Shown: positions 12,384 through 24,283 of the stretch, in pieces
Layout of the letters: every line of letters starts with the position of its first letter
Numbering within the stretch: the first letter of the stretch is position 1
Source: Cyprinodon diabolis
Taxonomy: Eukaryota > Chordata > Actinopteri > Cyprinodontiformes > Cyprinodontidae
Assembly (NCBI GenBank): GCA_030533445.1
Contig: CM060064.1
Span: 5,968,379-6,032,378, forward strand
Direction: 5' to 3'
DNA: 64,000 nucleotides
The notes under the pieces: model-generated
What the model saw: the letters and a program-made list of their open reading frames with translations, nothing else
Database searches by the model: none
What the model was told of the DNA's origin: nothing
Translations under genes and position numbers: made by a program

Positions 12384-12390
12384 TATAAAT
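12384..12390 (+). promoter_or_regulatory. TATA box of id4
   Basis: The heptamer tataaat lies 203 bp upstream of the start codon, in a GC-rich context. This predicts transcription starting near 12410-12420 and a 5'UTR of roughly 175-180 nt. Confidence 0.7.
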
Positions 12391-12592
12391 GAACCAAGTC
12401 TTTTCATTGCGCTCACAGTGCGCCTGCTGAACTGAGAGGAACTGGCAGCTCCTCGGGATGCGTTAACAGCAGAATTTCTCCTCAGCTTTGGTTTCCTCTC
12501 CTCTCTCCATCTCCGCACTATTAACTCAAACGGCTTCTGTTAGAATTTTTTGGTTGCTGTTTTATTATTGCTGCCTCCGTCGGTTATCGAAG

Positions 12593-13496
12593 ATGAAGGC
12601 TGTTACTCCAGTCCACCCCCAGGACTCCTCCTCCTCCTCCTCCTCCTCCTCCTCCTCCTCCTCCTCCAGCCAGCTCTCCCTGCACTATCTGTCGAAACAG
12701 AGCCTGAACATCTCCCGGTGCAGGATGGAAGAGGAGGACCTGTTCTGCCTGCAGTACGACATGAACGACTGCTACAGCCGCCTGAAGCGCCTGGTGCCCA
12801 CCATTCCGCAGGATAAGAAAGTGAGCAAAGTGGAGATCCTCCAGCATGTTATAGACTACATCCTGGACCTGCAGCTGGCACTGGAGACGCACCCTTCCCT
12901 TCAGAAGCAGCAGCCACAGCGGAGCTGTCCGCCTGTAGCCTCCAACCCCAACAGGACGCCGCTGACGGTGCTCAACATTGACCATCACCAGGTAAGGGTT
13001 AGGCCGGGGGAGTGGGGTGGGGGGGACCTGGTTTACCTCCGTGTGTCAGACCGCCGTCCGCCTCAGACAAAGCGCGTCATCCCGTTATATGTCATTGTCC
13101 TTCCAGTGCTGCACCAACAGGCCGTCTTTTATCATTTGTAAGGCATAAAATAAATGGCCTTTAACGTGCGGCTGCGGGTTGAACACTTGATTGCGCCTTT
13201 ATGATTTGCATGATAATGGCGGTGTGTCAGGGGCCCACCTTATCCCGGGATCCGTGGAGTGGCTCAGCCTGCAGTCCACTCCAGTGCGCACAATAGGGCC
13301 AATTTGTCATTCAATAGGCTAGAAGAGAATTGATTCTGGCTGAGATAGCTGGTTAATACCAGACTCAACCAAAAATCATGTCGTTTGGTTTTTTTTACTC
13401 TTGTCCTGATAAACTCTGTGTTTTACATGTTTTTTTTTCTTTTTCCAGAGGACAACAATGGTGAAAAAACCAGAAGATTCACTTTTATGCCGTTGA
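12593..13496 (+). CDS. id4: DNA-binding inhibitor ID-4 (HLH protein), two coding exons
   Basis: The coding sequence joins 12593-12991 and 13449-13496 and gives 148 residues. The start MKAVTPV resembles the conserved MKAVSPV of vertebrate ID4. Residues 12-26 are a serine run. The helix-loop-helix spans about residues 57-100 and includes the hallmark [18 protein letters not shown] and [18 protein letters not shown]. No basic DNA-binding region precedes it, as expected for an ID protein. ID proteins dimerise with E-proteins such as TCF3 and TCF12 in the nucleus and block their binding to E-boxes, which delays differentiation. Exon 1 ends CAG/gtaagg (12991). Exon 2 begins after ttttccag (13448), keeps phase 0 and ends SLLCR-stop, matching the ID4 C-terminus SILCR. 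An acceptor 2 nt downstream would give an unrelated tail. The TTG-initiated longer frame at 12488 is not used, because the first ATG in frame is 12593. The paralogues id1-3 fit the start and end less well. Confidence 0.96.
12626..12670 (+). repeat. Serine-codon repeat in id4 (14 TCC + AGC)
   Basis: Fourteen TCC codons plus AGC encode 15 serines just after the N-terminal motif. Human ID4 has alanine-rich low-complexity sequence in the same part of the protein. The tract is expected to vary in length, and it creates artefactual leucine-rich and glycine-rich frames in other phases. Confidence 0.95.
12992..13448 (+). other. id4 intron 1
   Basis: A phase-0 intron of 457 bp with a gtaagg donor and a pyrimidine-rich ttctttttccag acceptor. 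The position near the end of the coding sequence matches the conserved first intron of ID genes. Confidence 0.9.
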
Positions 13497-13515
13497 GACA
13501 TCAATGCTGCATTTG

Positions 13516-13937
13516 GTAAGTGGACTTCAATAATATTACAATAGGAATATTGACATTTGTTTCTGTGAGTTCAATTCAATTTATTTGATTTATTTTTTAA
13601 ATTTTTTACCACAATTCATAAAAAAATATAATAATCTGGGCCTAATAAATCAGGATTACTGTTAGTTTCTACTTTAAATTGATGACAGTCGTGTAAATGG
13701 TGTAAAGATGTAAGTGAAGCCAGGAGATGTCAGGTAAAATAATAATTGTTAAACATTTAAATTGGCCCCAGCTTCAGAGGCAGCTGTGCTTTGCGCAATA
13801 ACTGTCACTGGTGTAGCAATCTGAGAAGAGCAGTGGGTTAAAACCTCAGCTTGCCCTGTCTTTCATTCTCTCTCACACACAAACACACTTTGTGTCTCAT
13901 TCCTCCTGATTTTTTATTTTTTTTCTCTGCATCCCAG
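13516..13937 (+). other. Probable id4 intron 2, in the 3'UTR
   Basis: A strong donor gtaagt lies 20 nt after the stop codon, and a candidate acceptor ctctgcatcccag ends at 13937. ID genes characteristically have a second intron just after the stop codon. The donor is convincing. The acceptor choice is inferred, and another cattccag lies 11 nt further on. Confidence 0.6.
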
Positions 13938-14905
13938 TTCCATTCCAGATACGGGGCTGGTTTTAGAGATAGCTTTTTTAGCCGTCAATTTAGATACACA
14001 TGGGTAGAAGTCTTTCAGTATTCCTGAGAGCTTTTTGGCTGCCTGTCGCCTGTGTTACCCAACAGCCAGAGGAGCGCTGTGGTTGTTGTTTGACCTGGTT
14101 TGTTTTGGGTTGTTGATCAAGCATGGACTCTGTTTTGTCGGTGGCGCCAGTCAGTCTGGAGTTCTGCAGCTCACCCTCCCTCCCTTTGCCTCTATTCATC
14201 CCCTCCACAGGTGTGCAGGCAGCGCAGAGCCGCTCCAAAAGTCAGCGAAGCTTCGCCAGGAACTCACACCCAACTGAAGGCACAGTCACAAGGGGGGTTT
14301 GCAAAAACCAATGGGAGAAACTAAACCGAAATAAAGTCTTTTTATTTTTATCAGATTTTTCCCTCCACATGTTTTGAAATTATTATTTTTGATTCTGAGG
14401 AAAAATGGACTCATCCTTCTGGCTGTTTTAATTTCCTTAGTCAGTTTCTTCTTTAAATTGTGAAAGCATCCAATCCTCTGACAGGTTTTTTTTGTTGTTG
14501 TTGTTTTTTGGACACTAATTTACAGCAGCAATGAAAACGGATTGTGAATTGTGCTCCAGTTTAAAGCTTTACTACACTGCAAAAAGAAAAAAAATCATTG
14601 TATATGTTTTGCACATCTATTGTTTAAAATAGATGATTTGTGTTTGAAAAGGGACGCTGTCCCTGGTACTTTGTAAAGAAGAACAATTCCGATTCGAGAC
14701 AATTAAGCTTGTAAATACAGAGACACAAATGTTCTATTAAGGTATGTGAAAGGACTTATATGCTTAAATAGACTATTGTAATTATTCTGAGATATTTTTT
14801 ATTGAAAACCTTGTTGTTTTTTTGCAGTTCTGTAAATATGGTGTTTCCAATTTACTGAATGAACTTGTTTATGCTCTGCCAATAATGTCCTCACATGATG
14901 ATATC

Positions 14906-14911
14906 ATTAAA
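14906..14911 (+). terminator. Candidate id4 poly(A) signal (ATTAAA)
   Basis: ATTAAA lies about 1.4 kb after the stop codon in AT-rich 3'UTR-like sequence and is followed by gtgtttg. An earlier AATAAA at 14330-14335 could give a shorter transcript. The choice is inference. Confidence 0.4.
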
Positions 14912-17900
14912 CTCTTTGCAGTGTTTGAAATAGTTTGAAATGTAGCATGTCAGGCTCATCCCAGAGATGATGAATGTGCACTGAAGCGGCCGCTACTGCT
15001 GTGTCCATGCAACCTTCTTTGGCTTCTCCCCTGAAATATTTTCTTTTTTTTCACCCCTGAGTTCCCCTCAAAGAAAAATAAGTGTCTTAAAATTGATTTG
15101 ATTCTGCACACAAATAATTTCCCTATAAAGCACTGCTGTGAGGGGAAAACCACCATCATCTCTGAGTTTTTCCTTAGGAAAACGATTATTGGAAAACGAT
15201 TAAACTTTTCTGTTAATTGGTAAAACATTTCAACAAACAGTCGATGTGTTTCGGTTGAGATGATTGTCCTGCTGGTGTGTCGCCAGCCTTTATTAGTATA
15301 AACTTGGATGAGATTCAGCACTGAATTTACCTCACCACCCTCTGCCAGTGCTAGAGGGAACTTGTACGTTACGGTCTACTGCACTGTTGGACTTGACCAC
15401 TGGCTTCAGAGGAGTTGTCGTAACCATTAAAATTTCCCAGAAGAACTGTGTTGTGTCATGTTTTGTCCTAATCGGGCATCTTAAGGTGGATTGGTGATTA
15501 CTTTCACCAAGCATTCAGAGAAGGCCAGTTTTTTGGTCAACATGTTGCTCCAACACGATCTTTGACTAAAAACACCCCAAACTTTGGTTTTAGAGATTCA
15601 GCTTATTATTTTCTCACTTCTCCTTTAGTTCTTCTGCACACGTTCAGTGCTAAAAACAAGGTGGCAGAAAGCCAGGTTCTGATCCTCTCACTCCTCCTTT
15701 ACCAGCCTCTGATGTGTTTGTGAGCCTGAGTGTTTATGGCAGTAAAGTCCTAAAAAGTGACTGTTTCAAAAGATATGTCAGCGTACTGCTCCTGTACTAT
15801 AAATAAAATCCTAACGAAATAAAATGTTTTGTTTTATCAAAACTGGCTAATTGTGCAAAAATTAGTCAGAAAAAATGATTCTAGATCATAATTCATAATG
15901 TCTTTTATAAGCCAACTGTGTAGAGCAGAGAGTGGCACATTATTGCCCCTCCCCCGCCTATTGTTGCCAGTCAGCTGGATGGAAACCCCCCCCCCCCCCG
16001 CTTTATACTGTAGGAAGGACACATTTGGAAATTTTTTTGATTGGATTAAAAAAAGTCATCCTTTACTTATTTTTAGGTTCGGCTGAATAAATAACCAGAT
16101 TTCCTCTAAAAAAGCACAATTAAAATAAGTCTTAACGTGATTTGTGAACCAGGCTAATTTAGTAACAGGTATATTATATATATTTTTTTTTTAAGCCTGT
16201 TAATCGGAATAATATTAACATAAAAATGTTTACAATAAAAAGCAAAGAATATTTTCCAGATAATTTTCTAATCTAACTAATAAATAGGCATTTCTTTCAG
16301 AGGCAGTGTATCTGTGTAAGTGAATTAAATATTCTTATGTATTTTTCTATACTTGCTCACCCTGGTTAAAATCCTGTTTGTTTCTGTCTTTACTTTGCTC
16401 ACTTCAGTTTCTTCAAACTTTCATGCCTTTGAAATAAACATGTATAAAGAGTCTATATAATTCATGATGGGAATATTGAGTTCTCTTCCGTTAAATAGAA
16501 ATAAATCCCACCTCTGTTTCTTAAAGCAAATTTTTTAACTCATAAAAAACTTTTGTTTTAATCTGTTTTCGGTCCGTAACAGATTTTCATTCTAGCGTCC
16601 AGCAAAAAGATTCAATGAGCTCAAATTTTTGTTTCGCATAAAACTGAAATCTTTGCAACTATATCAGATAATTTATGAATTTTTATTTTAAATGACTTTT
16701 ATCTAGAAAAAAAGAATGCAGTTTCTGTCAGGATGCAGCAATATTTTATTAGATATTTCCAAGCTAACCTAAGATAGCAGCTAATTCGTTCTCGTTCTCT
16801 TGCTGTGTGATTTTTAAGGGAGTAAAAAGAAAAAAGCAACATGAACAATAGTAAAGAGAAAGGGCTGCGATTGTTTTAATTAAAAAAGAAAAGCAGTGGA
16901 TGCCTGCTGAGGTTTTGGTATTAAAAGCATGGAAGCCGTACCTCAGGCCTTTGTGCTTGTTAGAATGAGCCGGAGCTTTTTCTGTTTTAGGTGTGAAATT
17001 GTCTCAACTTTAAGGATGGTGAGCGTTCATGCTTTCAAGCATTATTCCTTTTTTTTTTCTTTCAATGTATTTATCCAACAATAATAGCTATTATTTATTT
17101 AGAATATTTAGTTCCTCTCTCTTTTTCTCCCACACCAAGCTGCACAGGTTTTTCTTGCAGACGGAGCCCCACATCAACATGCTGAATGCGGGTTAAAAGG
17201 GCTGCTTGACACCAACGAGCTTGGTGACCGATTCCGACTGTGGGTGCTCCAGGCAGCTTTCAGAATCCCATTTCCACTGTGGCCAGCTGGGGAAAGCAGG
17301 CCATACAGGCCACCTGTGTGTGTGTGTGTTGGTGTGTGTGTGTTTACAGCCCACAGAAAGGGAAGCTGGCCTTGATGCCCTTGACAAGCACTGTCCTTGT
17401 GATGTGAAATGTGAGTGTGCGGCTGTCTGCTTGTGAGTGATAAAAGGTTAAAAAAGTGTGTTAAAGCACAGGTGGCCAGCTTGACAGTTAGACCTTCCTG
17501 ATATGATTAAAGATATTCTGGTTTTCACAGAGGCCTAACAGTTCAACCTACGGCATGACTGTGCTCTTACTGACTGCATCACCATTTCATTTCACAGGAA
17601 ATGTGCTGTTAAGGGACACAAGGGTTACAGCTGACAGTCACCACACCTGAAGCCAAGGCTTTCTTTTATAGAGCGTTATTTTCACAATAGGACTTGTTGG
17701 AAATCTGCCTAAAGAAATGTATATTTTTTATCATACGGGACAAATTTGCACAGAACATTCATCGATGCTTCTCTACTTGAGCAACCAACTGAAATTCCTT
17801 CTACCTAAATGTCAGAAATGTTGATTGAAAAAGGTTTTTAACAAAGTCACAGAAACAAACGATGCTATGTCTAATTCTGTTCTTCTTCTGCATCTAAACA

Positions 17901-20309
17901 TGCAGCCCAAGGCATTAGCAAATAAAATCACTGCTTAGCAACGCCATGGCAACAATGGACCTGTAAAAATATGAAATTTAAAAGATTCGAAATTTGTTCA
18001 ATATTTCAAGCTAATTATTACAAAATAACATTTTTTTTACATTTCTGAAAGATTGATGAGGGCCTTTTTGCAAAAATCTGAGGTTTGTTTCCCATAGATT
18101 TTGATCTTTTAGAGGAATGTTTTAATCTTATTTTTAGCACATAGAAAGTCATGTGCAGTTCAATTAAATGAAATGTTAATACAACAATAGGGAAAGGAAA
18201 ATATTTTGGAAAAATAAATTTAAATCTTGAAGAGAAAAATCCTCCATAACTATAATTAGAAAGAGAAAATGTTTCACCAAAGAATAGAAACCGGTTCTGG
18301 GCAAAGTCTTGACATTTTCAGCGGCCTGTACACGAACAGGTAAACCACTTCTGTCATTTTATTTGTTTTAATTTGTTGCACCTGAGCTCATTGTCATATT
18401 TCTTTTCTAGTTCTGTTTTTAAAAAGCTAATAATCCACAAAAGTAACAGATAACTTTTCCATAGGTGATTTTTTAGCGATGCAAATGTTCGCTCCATCCT
18501 GCTTTGAATGATTCTGTGATGAAATGTTGTATTTTTTTTAAATTAAAGTCCAAAGAAAAAAAAATGGGAATAAAATGTTTAATATGCTATTTGTTTAATG
18601 AGTAAGTCACATTAATTGGCTTGTTTAATTTTAAGATGTTCTCAACTGTAAAACAGGTTTATTTCTGAAACAAACAAGCAGGTTGCTGCTGTGGCGGCTG
18701 CTGTTTCCAAATCGAATTCCTTAAGGGCCCCATTTAACCAGCCCTGTTTACTGACAAATGCTCTCTAAAATATTTCAGCAAGACTTAAGATAAACTCATG
18801 TATCTTTTAGAAGCTTCCTTATTGTTGTGTTGCTGTTTTTCCTTACTGAAATAATTACCTGCAGCCTTCTCCTCCTCGTCTGTGGGCTCCTGGCTCCAGA
18901 TCGTGGGAAACCATCACATCCTGTTTGATAAGAGTGTCCAAACTAAACTGGTCGGCCTACTTTCCATCCTTGATAGAGGGAGTAGACAGGCCAGCCCCAC
19001 GATCAGTCAATCGGAAATGTCATTGTGAGCACAGTATTATTACTAACAAAACAAGAGGACTAGTGGAGCCAGTTGTTTGCACAGGTGTGAGTATGCACAC
19101 TCTCCTTCTCTTATATATGCATCACTCATGTTTTTTTTTCTTTTATAGCTTTGCTTCATAACAAAATAATAAAAAAATCCATAACAGTTCCTGAATAAAT
19201 CAGATGTGCTCATTAACCACCTCCTCCTCTTCTGGACTGGAACCACCGAGAGGAAGAAAAGCAAATCAGCTGTTTTCTTTGCAGAAACAGAAACATCCAG
19301 CCTCTAATTTCACAAATTTAACACAAACACATAAAGCGAGGATGCTCGCTATCGTCTCTGCCTTAAATTAACCTTCCGCATATGTTTAACTGCAATAACA
19401 GGTTTAGCCACGGTGTCTCGCCTCCTTCTCTCCCTGATTTAACTCCACATTACAGCGTTCCACGGGGGCCTATATCCCTGCGTGTTAATCACTGCTCTTC
19501 CCTGCACAGAGAAATATATGGCGGGTGCTTGCAGAGGAACAGTAGAGGACAGAAACGTGCTCGCTCTTGGACACTACTTGATTACAGACTAATTGGTCTA
19601 GAGTGATTAAATATCTCATGCTACTCTCTAATTGCAGCTATTTAAAGCAGCTATTAGCTTAAAATCTCTGCCACCAACAGCCGTTTACTCATAAACAAAA
19701 TGGGAGAAGGAGCAATTGAACCTGTACCTTTAGATTTAAGTACAGAGCTCTGTGCAGGCGGCAGACTTCACAGTGGAACAGAAATGTTACAGCTCATTTT
19801 TTTTCCCACATTAAAAGAGAGAAACTGAAGAAATGAGGCAACATTTTAAACTCAATCAAGATGTGTTGATCTGTTTATTCCTGGATGATCACAGTTATAT
19901 TAATCTGTGAAAATTATTCAACACATTATAGATGTATTTTGAATTTGCTTTACAGTCACATTTAACTGTTTTAGGCCTTCAGACAAACTTTGATAACAAA
20001 TAAAAAATAAAAATGCAGCAAGCGGTTTGGATATTATCATTTTATTTATTAGGGGGAAAATGGCATCCAAACCTGCATGGCTAGTTGAAAAAAACAACAA
20101 CTAATGTTTAAGATAAATGCACTTTTATTACCAGTTTATTTGTTTGTTGTTGTTCTTTAGGTTAGTCTAATAATCCACATGCAGATCTGATGTATGCTAA
20201 ATGTGTAGAGTCAGGAGAGTCACTTCAATAGAACCCAGCTGACAGCAAGAAATTTCCCAAAATGAATCACAAAGCCACATTTAAGGCATTTATCTAAAGA
20301 AGTTTAAAA
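14912..20309. other. Gene-poor DNA downstream of id4, possible regulatory desert
   Basis: No exon or clear transposon was found in 5.4 kb, which is unusual for this repeat-rich window. A short (GT)n lies at 17317-17343 and a C10 run near 15989. Two GC-richer blocks with low simple-repeat content (18870-19080 and 19400-19620, the latter holding ccacgggggcctatatccct) look like candidate conserved non-coding elements. That reading is inference from composition only. Confidence 0.4.
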
Positions 20310-20520
20310 AGAGACATGAAACAAGTCTGTAACATCAATCAGTGTGGAGCAGGTTTCAAAGCCATTTCTGAAGGCTTTGGAACTGAATGGAATCACAATG
20401 AGAAACCAAGAATGAGGGATGCTGAAATCACTCCAAGAGCTCATCCTCCGCTCACTCAGGAGGAATGATTCAAAAGAAACCAGCGCAAAATTAAAAGCAC
20501 TGCTGGTCGAACTTAACGTG
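20310..20520 (+). mobile_element. Tc1/mariner-like transposase relic
   Basis: The strings gtgtggagcaggtttcaaag, ccatttctgaaggctttgga and atcactccaagagctcatcc follow the order of the helix-turn-helix and linker coding region of a Tc1-type transposase. Stops and substitutions break the frame. It is distinct in sequence from the relics at 8.9 and 10.6 kb. Confidence 0.5.
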
Positions 20521-20799
20521 AGACATCAGAGGGGAGGGGAAAAAATGATTGATTCAAAAGTGCTGTCTAAAATATCTCTCATCAAGACCCTTTGAAAAAT
20601 ATGCTGCAGACTGAATACATGCTACATCTTCTCTTTTACTAACAACACATTTCAAATACATAAAAACCCACACGACTCAAACAGGGTGGTAATGTGCAAA
20701 TGACTCATAGCTGCTGAATTGTTTCTTTCCCAGACAGAGCTACTTAAGGAGCTAGCTTACCATCACCTTTTCTAACATAGAACATATTCAAGATCAGTG

Positions 20800-20935
20800 C
20801 TTCTATGTTAGTCTTTGCTTCTGTCTCCTTGACTTCCAGTTGGCTTCGGCAGATGACCGCCTGGTTCTGCAGGAGGTTTCTTCCTGTTAAAATGGAGTCT
20901 CTACATGCATGCTTTATGTGAGGGATTGCAATTCA
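20800..20935 (+). repeat. Family S dispersed repeat, truncated copy
   Basis: It matches the middle of the 7577-8043 copy (cttctgtctccttga, ggaggtttcttcctgttaaa, gtgagggattgca) with deletions. Both ends are missing. Confidence 0.7.
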
Positions 20936-22454
20936 ACCTCTGAGTGGCTCTAAAATACAGTTAAAAACGCTTAATTGTGACGTGGCCAAAAACCACTCAG
21001 TAATATGGTCTGAACAGCAGTTATCCAAAATATTTCTTGGCAGTTATAGTCACAAAGGGCAAGGCAATTACCCAGATATTATGTATTGGGGAAATTCAAA
21101 CTGGAAAGTCTCAAACAGAATGGAGGTGTGCAGGAATGGAGTTTGATGAAAATGAGGGTGATGGTAAAGATGGAGCGGATGAGGGCTGCAGCTTGATGGA
21201 GCATAAATACCGTTGGTGGAACACCATCTATTTTAAGCAGAGTTCTGGATGAAGATTGGCCATGGCGGAGGCCTGCACAGGGCTAAATAACTTTCAGCAG
21301 AACAGCATCAGAGGGAGATTGGATGAGAAGTGAGGCTGAATTAAATCTTTCCTTTTTTACCATTTAAACTTCATTTATATTTTCTCTCAGGTCTGTTTAG
21401 TTTGTTTAACATTAGATAAAAGAATTTGAAAAAAGAATTTTACTCAGCTTGTTTTTGAAAAATAGCAATTTTATTATCTTAATTATCTCAATTTTGAGAA
21501 AAGACTTAAGGAATTGTATAAGGGAAAAGGATATTTAATAGCACTGAATATTTTTATAATTATAATGTTTGGTTAATTACTTATTAAGATTTTTTTGCTG
21601 TGTTATTGATTTTGATTCGTCATTTTAAAATAAAATCCCCAAAATCAAGAAAATCTAAAACCCTTAGTGATCGATTATTTTTTAATGCATTTGACGTTTC
21701 AGTTTCAAGAAAAGAGCCTTTACAGACACAGCGGCAGGCGCAAACGCATGAGCTTAAATTGTGTACACCCACCAGTTTAGCTGCAGTCAGAGTCACTTCC
21801 AGGGCAACAACAAACAACCGTGGGGGCTAAACAGAGCAAGAAAAGCCAAAACAGTTAGAGAGGGAGGACTTGGCATCAGCAGTGCCAACCCTGGCTCCCA
21901 GGAGACGGGCGATGAATTACAGAAATGAGATCTCAGACAAATGCCAAGCTTTTACAAAGAGCAGCGAGAATGGCTGCATGCCCCCTGGAGAACACAGTGA
22001 TTAGAGAGGGGAAAAGCAGGGGTCTGCCAAGACCCTTACGGTGTGTGTGTGTGTGTGTGTGTGTGCGTGCGTGTGTGTGTGTGTGTGAGGGTGGCATTGG
22101 GACAACAACCATGTCACAGAACATGACCCTGAGGTGCAGCCATCAGACAGCCAATATGGTGAGTTAAATACCGCTGCTGCATCAGAGCGGAAGGGCTCCA
22201 ACTGCCTCCAATCAAACAGGTTTCTGTTCACCTAATGAGCTTAATTAACAAGGCTTAGTTTACAGGTTTTTTTCCTCTAAAGACCAAACTGGCTGCATTT
22301 AACCAAAGTGTAAAGGTGTTGTTTTTTTCAGCAGTGTGCACAATAAAACTGATTAAAGCTGATTTTTCCCCTGTCTGACATCAAACCAAACTATAATGGA
22401 CCTGTTTTAGATCACTTATGATTATGCTGTGATGGTATGGAGGACCTAGTCAGT
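20936..22454. other. Intergenic DNA, nothing recognised except a GT repeat
   Basis: No gene was supported. The microsatellite at 22040-22088 is listed separately. Confidence 0.4.
22040..22088. repeat. (GT)n microsatellite
   Basis: About 24 GT dinucleotides interrupted by two GC steps. Short frames of alternating Cys/Val or His/Thr across it are artefacts. Confidence 0.95.
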
Positions 22455-22648
22455 CACTGAAAAAGAAAACCAGCCAATTTCAAATTTAACATTTAAATCA
22501 TGCAATTTGAAATTCAATTTGAAAAACATATTCCATTGCACATTTTGATATTGCACATTGCATTTCATTCTGCTTCATTCTATCTCTATTCTCCCACTCT
22601 GTAGAATCTGTTAGATCAATGCTCTCACTGGTTTTTCTCAGTAGCTTA

Positions 22649-23257
22649 GGCCCCGTCCACACGAAGCCGAACCCTGGCCTAAACGCACAAATTTTTCACC
22701 AAACCAGCCTCTCATCCACACGAAGCCGGCGTTTCGGGGGTCTGTAAACAATCTTTTTTTTATTCAGCCTTCAGAGTGGGAAGATTTTGAAACGTCGTTT
22801 TCGCGTTTCCATCTTTAAGCTCTAACCGCATTTTTTTTTTACACGCATGCGTCATAGCGTCGCCTCTAAACACGCATGCGCGACACAGTATCACAACAAT
22901 AATGGCGCCGTACTGTGTTGAATGGTTGCTGCTCATGCTACTCACCCTGCTGTCGGGCTTACAACAGAATCTTCTTCTTCTGGAATATCTCCAGGAAGAA
23001 CAGAGCAATATCGACGACATAGTTCAGCACCTGAATTTGACCACGAAAATGGACCCGCAGGGCAACCATGTATAAATATTAGTGCGCATGCCCAACATTT
23101 CGTCGCCTATTTTTGCTTTGGCACCACAGCGCCACTTACAGGCCTGGCATACATTTTGCAGCGTTTTCATGCATTCGTGTGGACAATCACATTTATTTTA
23201 CGTCTCCGTCTTTACGACAAACGTTCTGGAAAATATTAGCGTTTCGTGTTCGTGGCC
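22649..23257 (+). mobile_element. PIF/Harbinger-like non-autonomous element, copy 1
   Basis: The ends are GGCCCCGTCCACACGAAG and, on the opposite strand, GGCCACGAACACGAAACG. It is flanked by TTA at 22646-22648 and 23258-23260, a TWA duplication typical of PIF/Harbinger. Several gcgcatgc or acgcatgcg motifs and a short frame around 22900-23070 are shared with the second copy at 28390. It is inserted inside the 22-bp-TIR element. Confidence 0.75.
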
Positions 23258-23264
23258 TTAATCT

Positions 23265-23755
23265 GGTCTGTTCCTGTTTGGCTTTGACTCCTTCCTGGAC
23301 AGAAATATCAGCTGTGCTGCTGCCATCAACATGGCTGATGATGGAGATCGGCCTGTTTTTCAGTGTAGTCCTGTTTCTCTGACTGTGACTGGCTGGATGT
23401 GCTCCTTTCATCCTCTGACATGGGAGCTGGTTCAGAGCTCGTCTGCCTGGCTGCGTGTTTCCTGGACGGGGCCGCCTTTTACAGCTGCTTTTTGTGTCTC
23501 TGCTTCTGTCTCCTTGAACCCCAGGCGGCCTCAGCAGATGGCCGCTCACACTGAGCCTGGTTCTGCTGGAGGTTTCTTCCTGTTAAAAGGGAGTTTTTCC
23601 TCTCTACTGTCGCTACAAGCATGCTTAGTGTGAGGGATTGTATTTGAGTCAATGAGTCGATGCAATCAACTGGTTTTCCTTAGATAGAAACTGTAAAGTG
23701 CCTTGAGACGACATGTGTTGTGAATTGGCGCTATAGAAATAAACTGAATTGAAAT
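23265..23755 (+). repeat. Family S dispersed repeat, copy 2
   Basis: A near full-length match to 7577-8043 with the same start (agatcggcctgtttttcagt) and the aaactgaattgaa end. It lies immediately next to the Harbinger-like element. Confidence 0.85.
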
Positions 23756-24283
23756 TAGTTTTGAAATTAATTGTTAAAGATGAGGTGTCATTTGTATTTA
23801 TTAATCCATTGTAAACAACTGCAATTTGTAAATGTATTTTCAAAATCCTATTTATAAATGAAGATGATTATGATTATAAATACCTTTCCTGATCACACGT
23901 TTAATGAGATTATTCCTTATTCCATTTTCTTTTTCATCTTGGATTTTCAAATACTATTTGAAATAGCTTTCCTTTTTGTTTTTTCCATTGACCTTTTCCA
24001 TTAACTTTCTTGTCCCTGAGTAGATTGAAACCATTCTAACCAATCACAGTTGCTCCTAAGTTGCAACCAACTCCCTTATTTTGTTAACCAAGTCTGGCAC
24101 TTTAACCAATGAGAGAGTTGATCTGCTTGCTATTGTTTTCAGGGACTAGAAGAGTTATGGAAAAGGTAAATGGAGTAAAGCTAAAAAAAAAATTAATGAC
24201 CAATTGCAGAAATATTTTAAAATTGGATTTCAATTTCCTTGATTTAATGTAGAATTTTGAATGGCTGGTTTTCTTTTTCAGTG

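Larger units (their letters stand above)
22455..24283. mobile_element. DNA transposon with 22-bp perfect TIRs, containing nested insertions
   Basis: The first 22 bp (beginning CACTGAAAAAGAAAACCAGC) are repeated exactly, inverted, at 24262-24283. Sequence just inside also matches loosely (atttcaaattt against ttcaaaattct). Inside lie the Harbinger-like element at 22649-23257 and a family S copy at 23265-23755, so the host element is the oldest of the three. Without them about 0.7 kb of AT-rich sequence remains, with no transposase. I found no convincing target duplication, so the superfamily is unassigned. Confidence 0.7.

Noticed and set aside
12488..12592. N-terminal extension of id4 from 12488
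   Set aside because: The frame begins at TTG, not ATG. It lies in the 5'UTR downstream of the TATA box, and the ID4-like start MKAV is at 12593.
12584..12988. Minus-strand 134-codon frame opposite id4
   Set aside because: It is the antisense shadow of the coding exon. Its glycine run is the reverse of the TCC repeat.
13451..13500. Alternative id4 exon 2 start at 13451
   Set aside because: It gives a tail unrelated to ID4. The acceptor at 13448 gives the conserved SLLCR end in phase.
21925..22231. ORFs across the GT repeat
   Set aside because: Alternating Cys/Val or His/Thr is a simple-repeat artefact.
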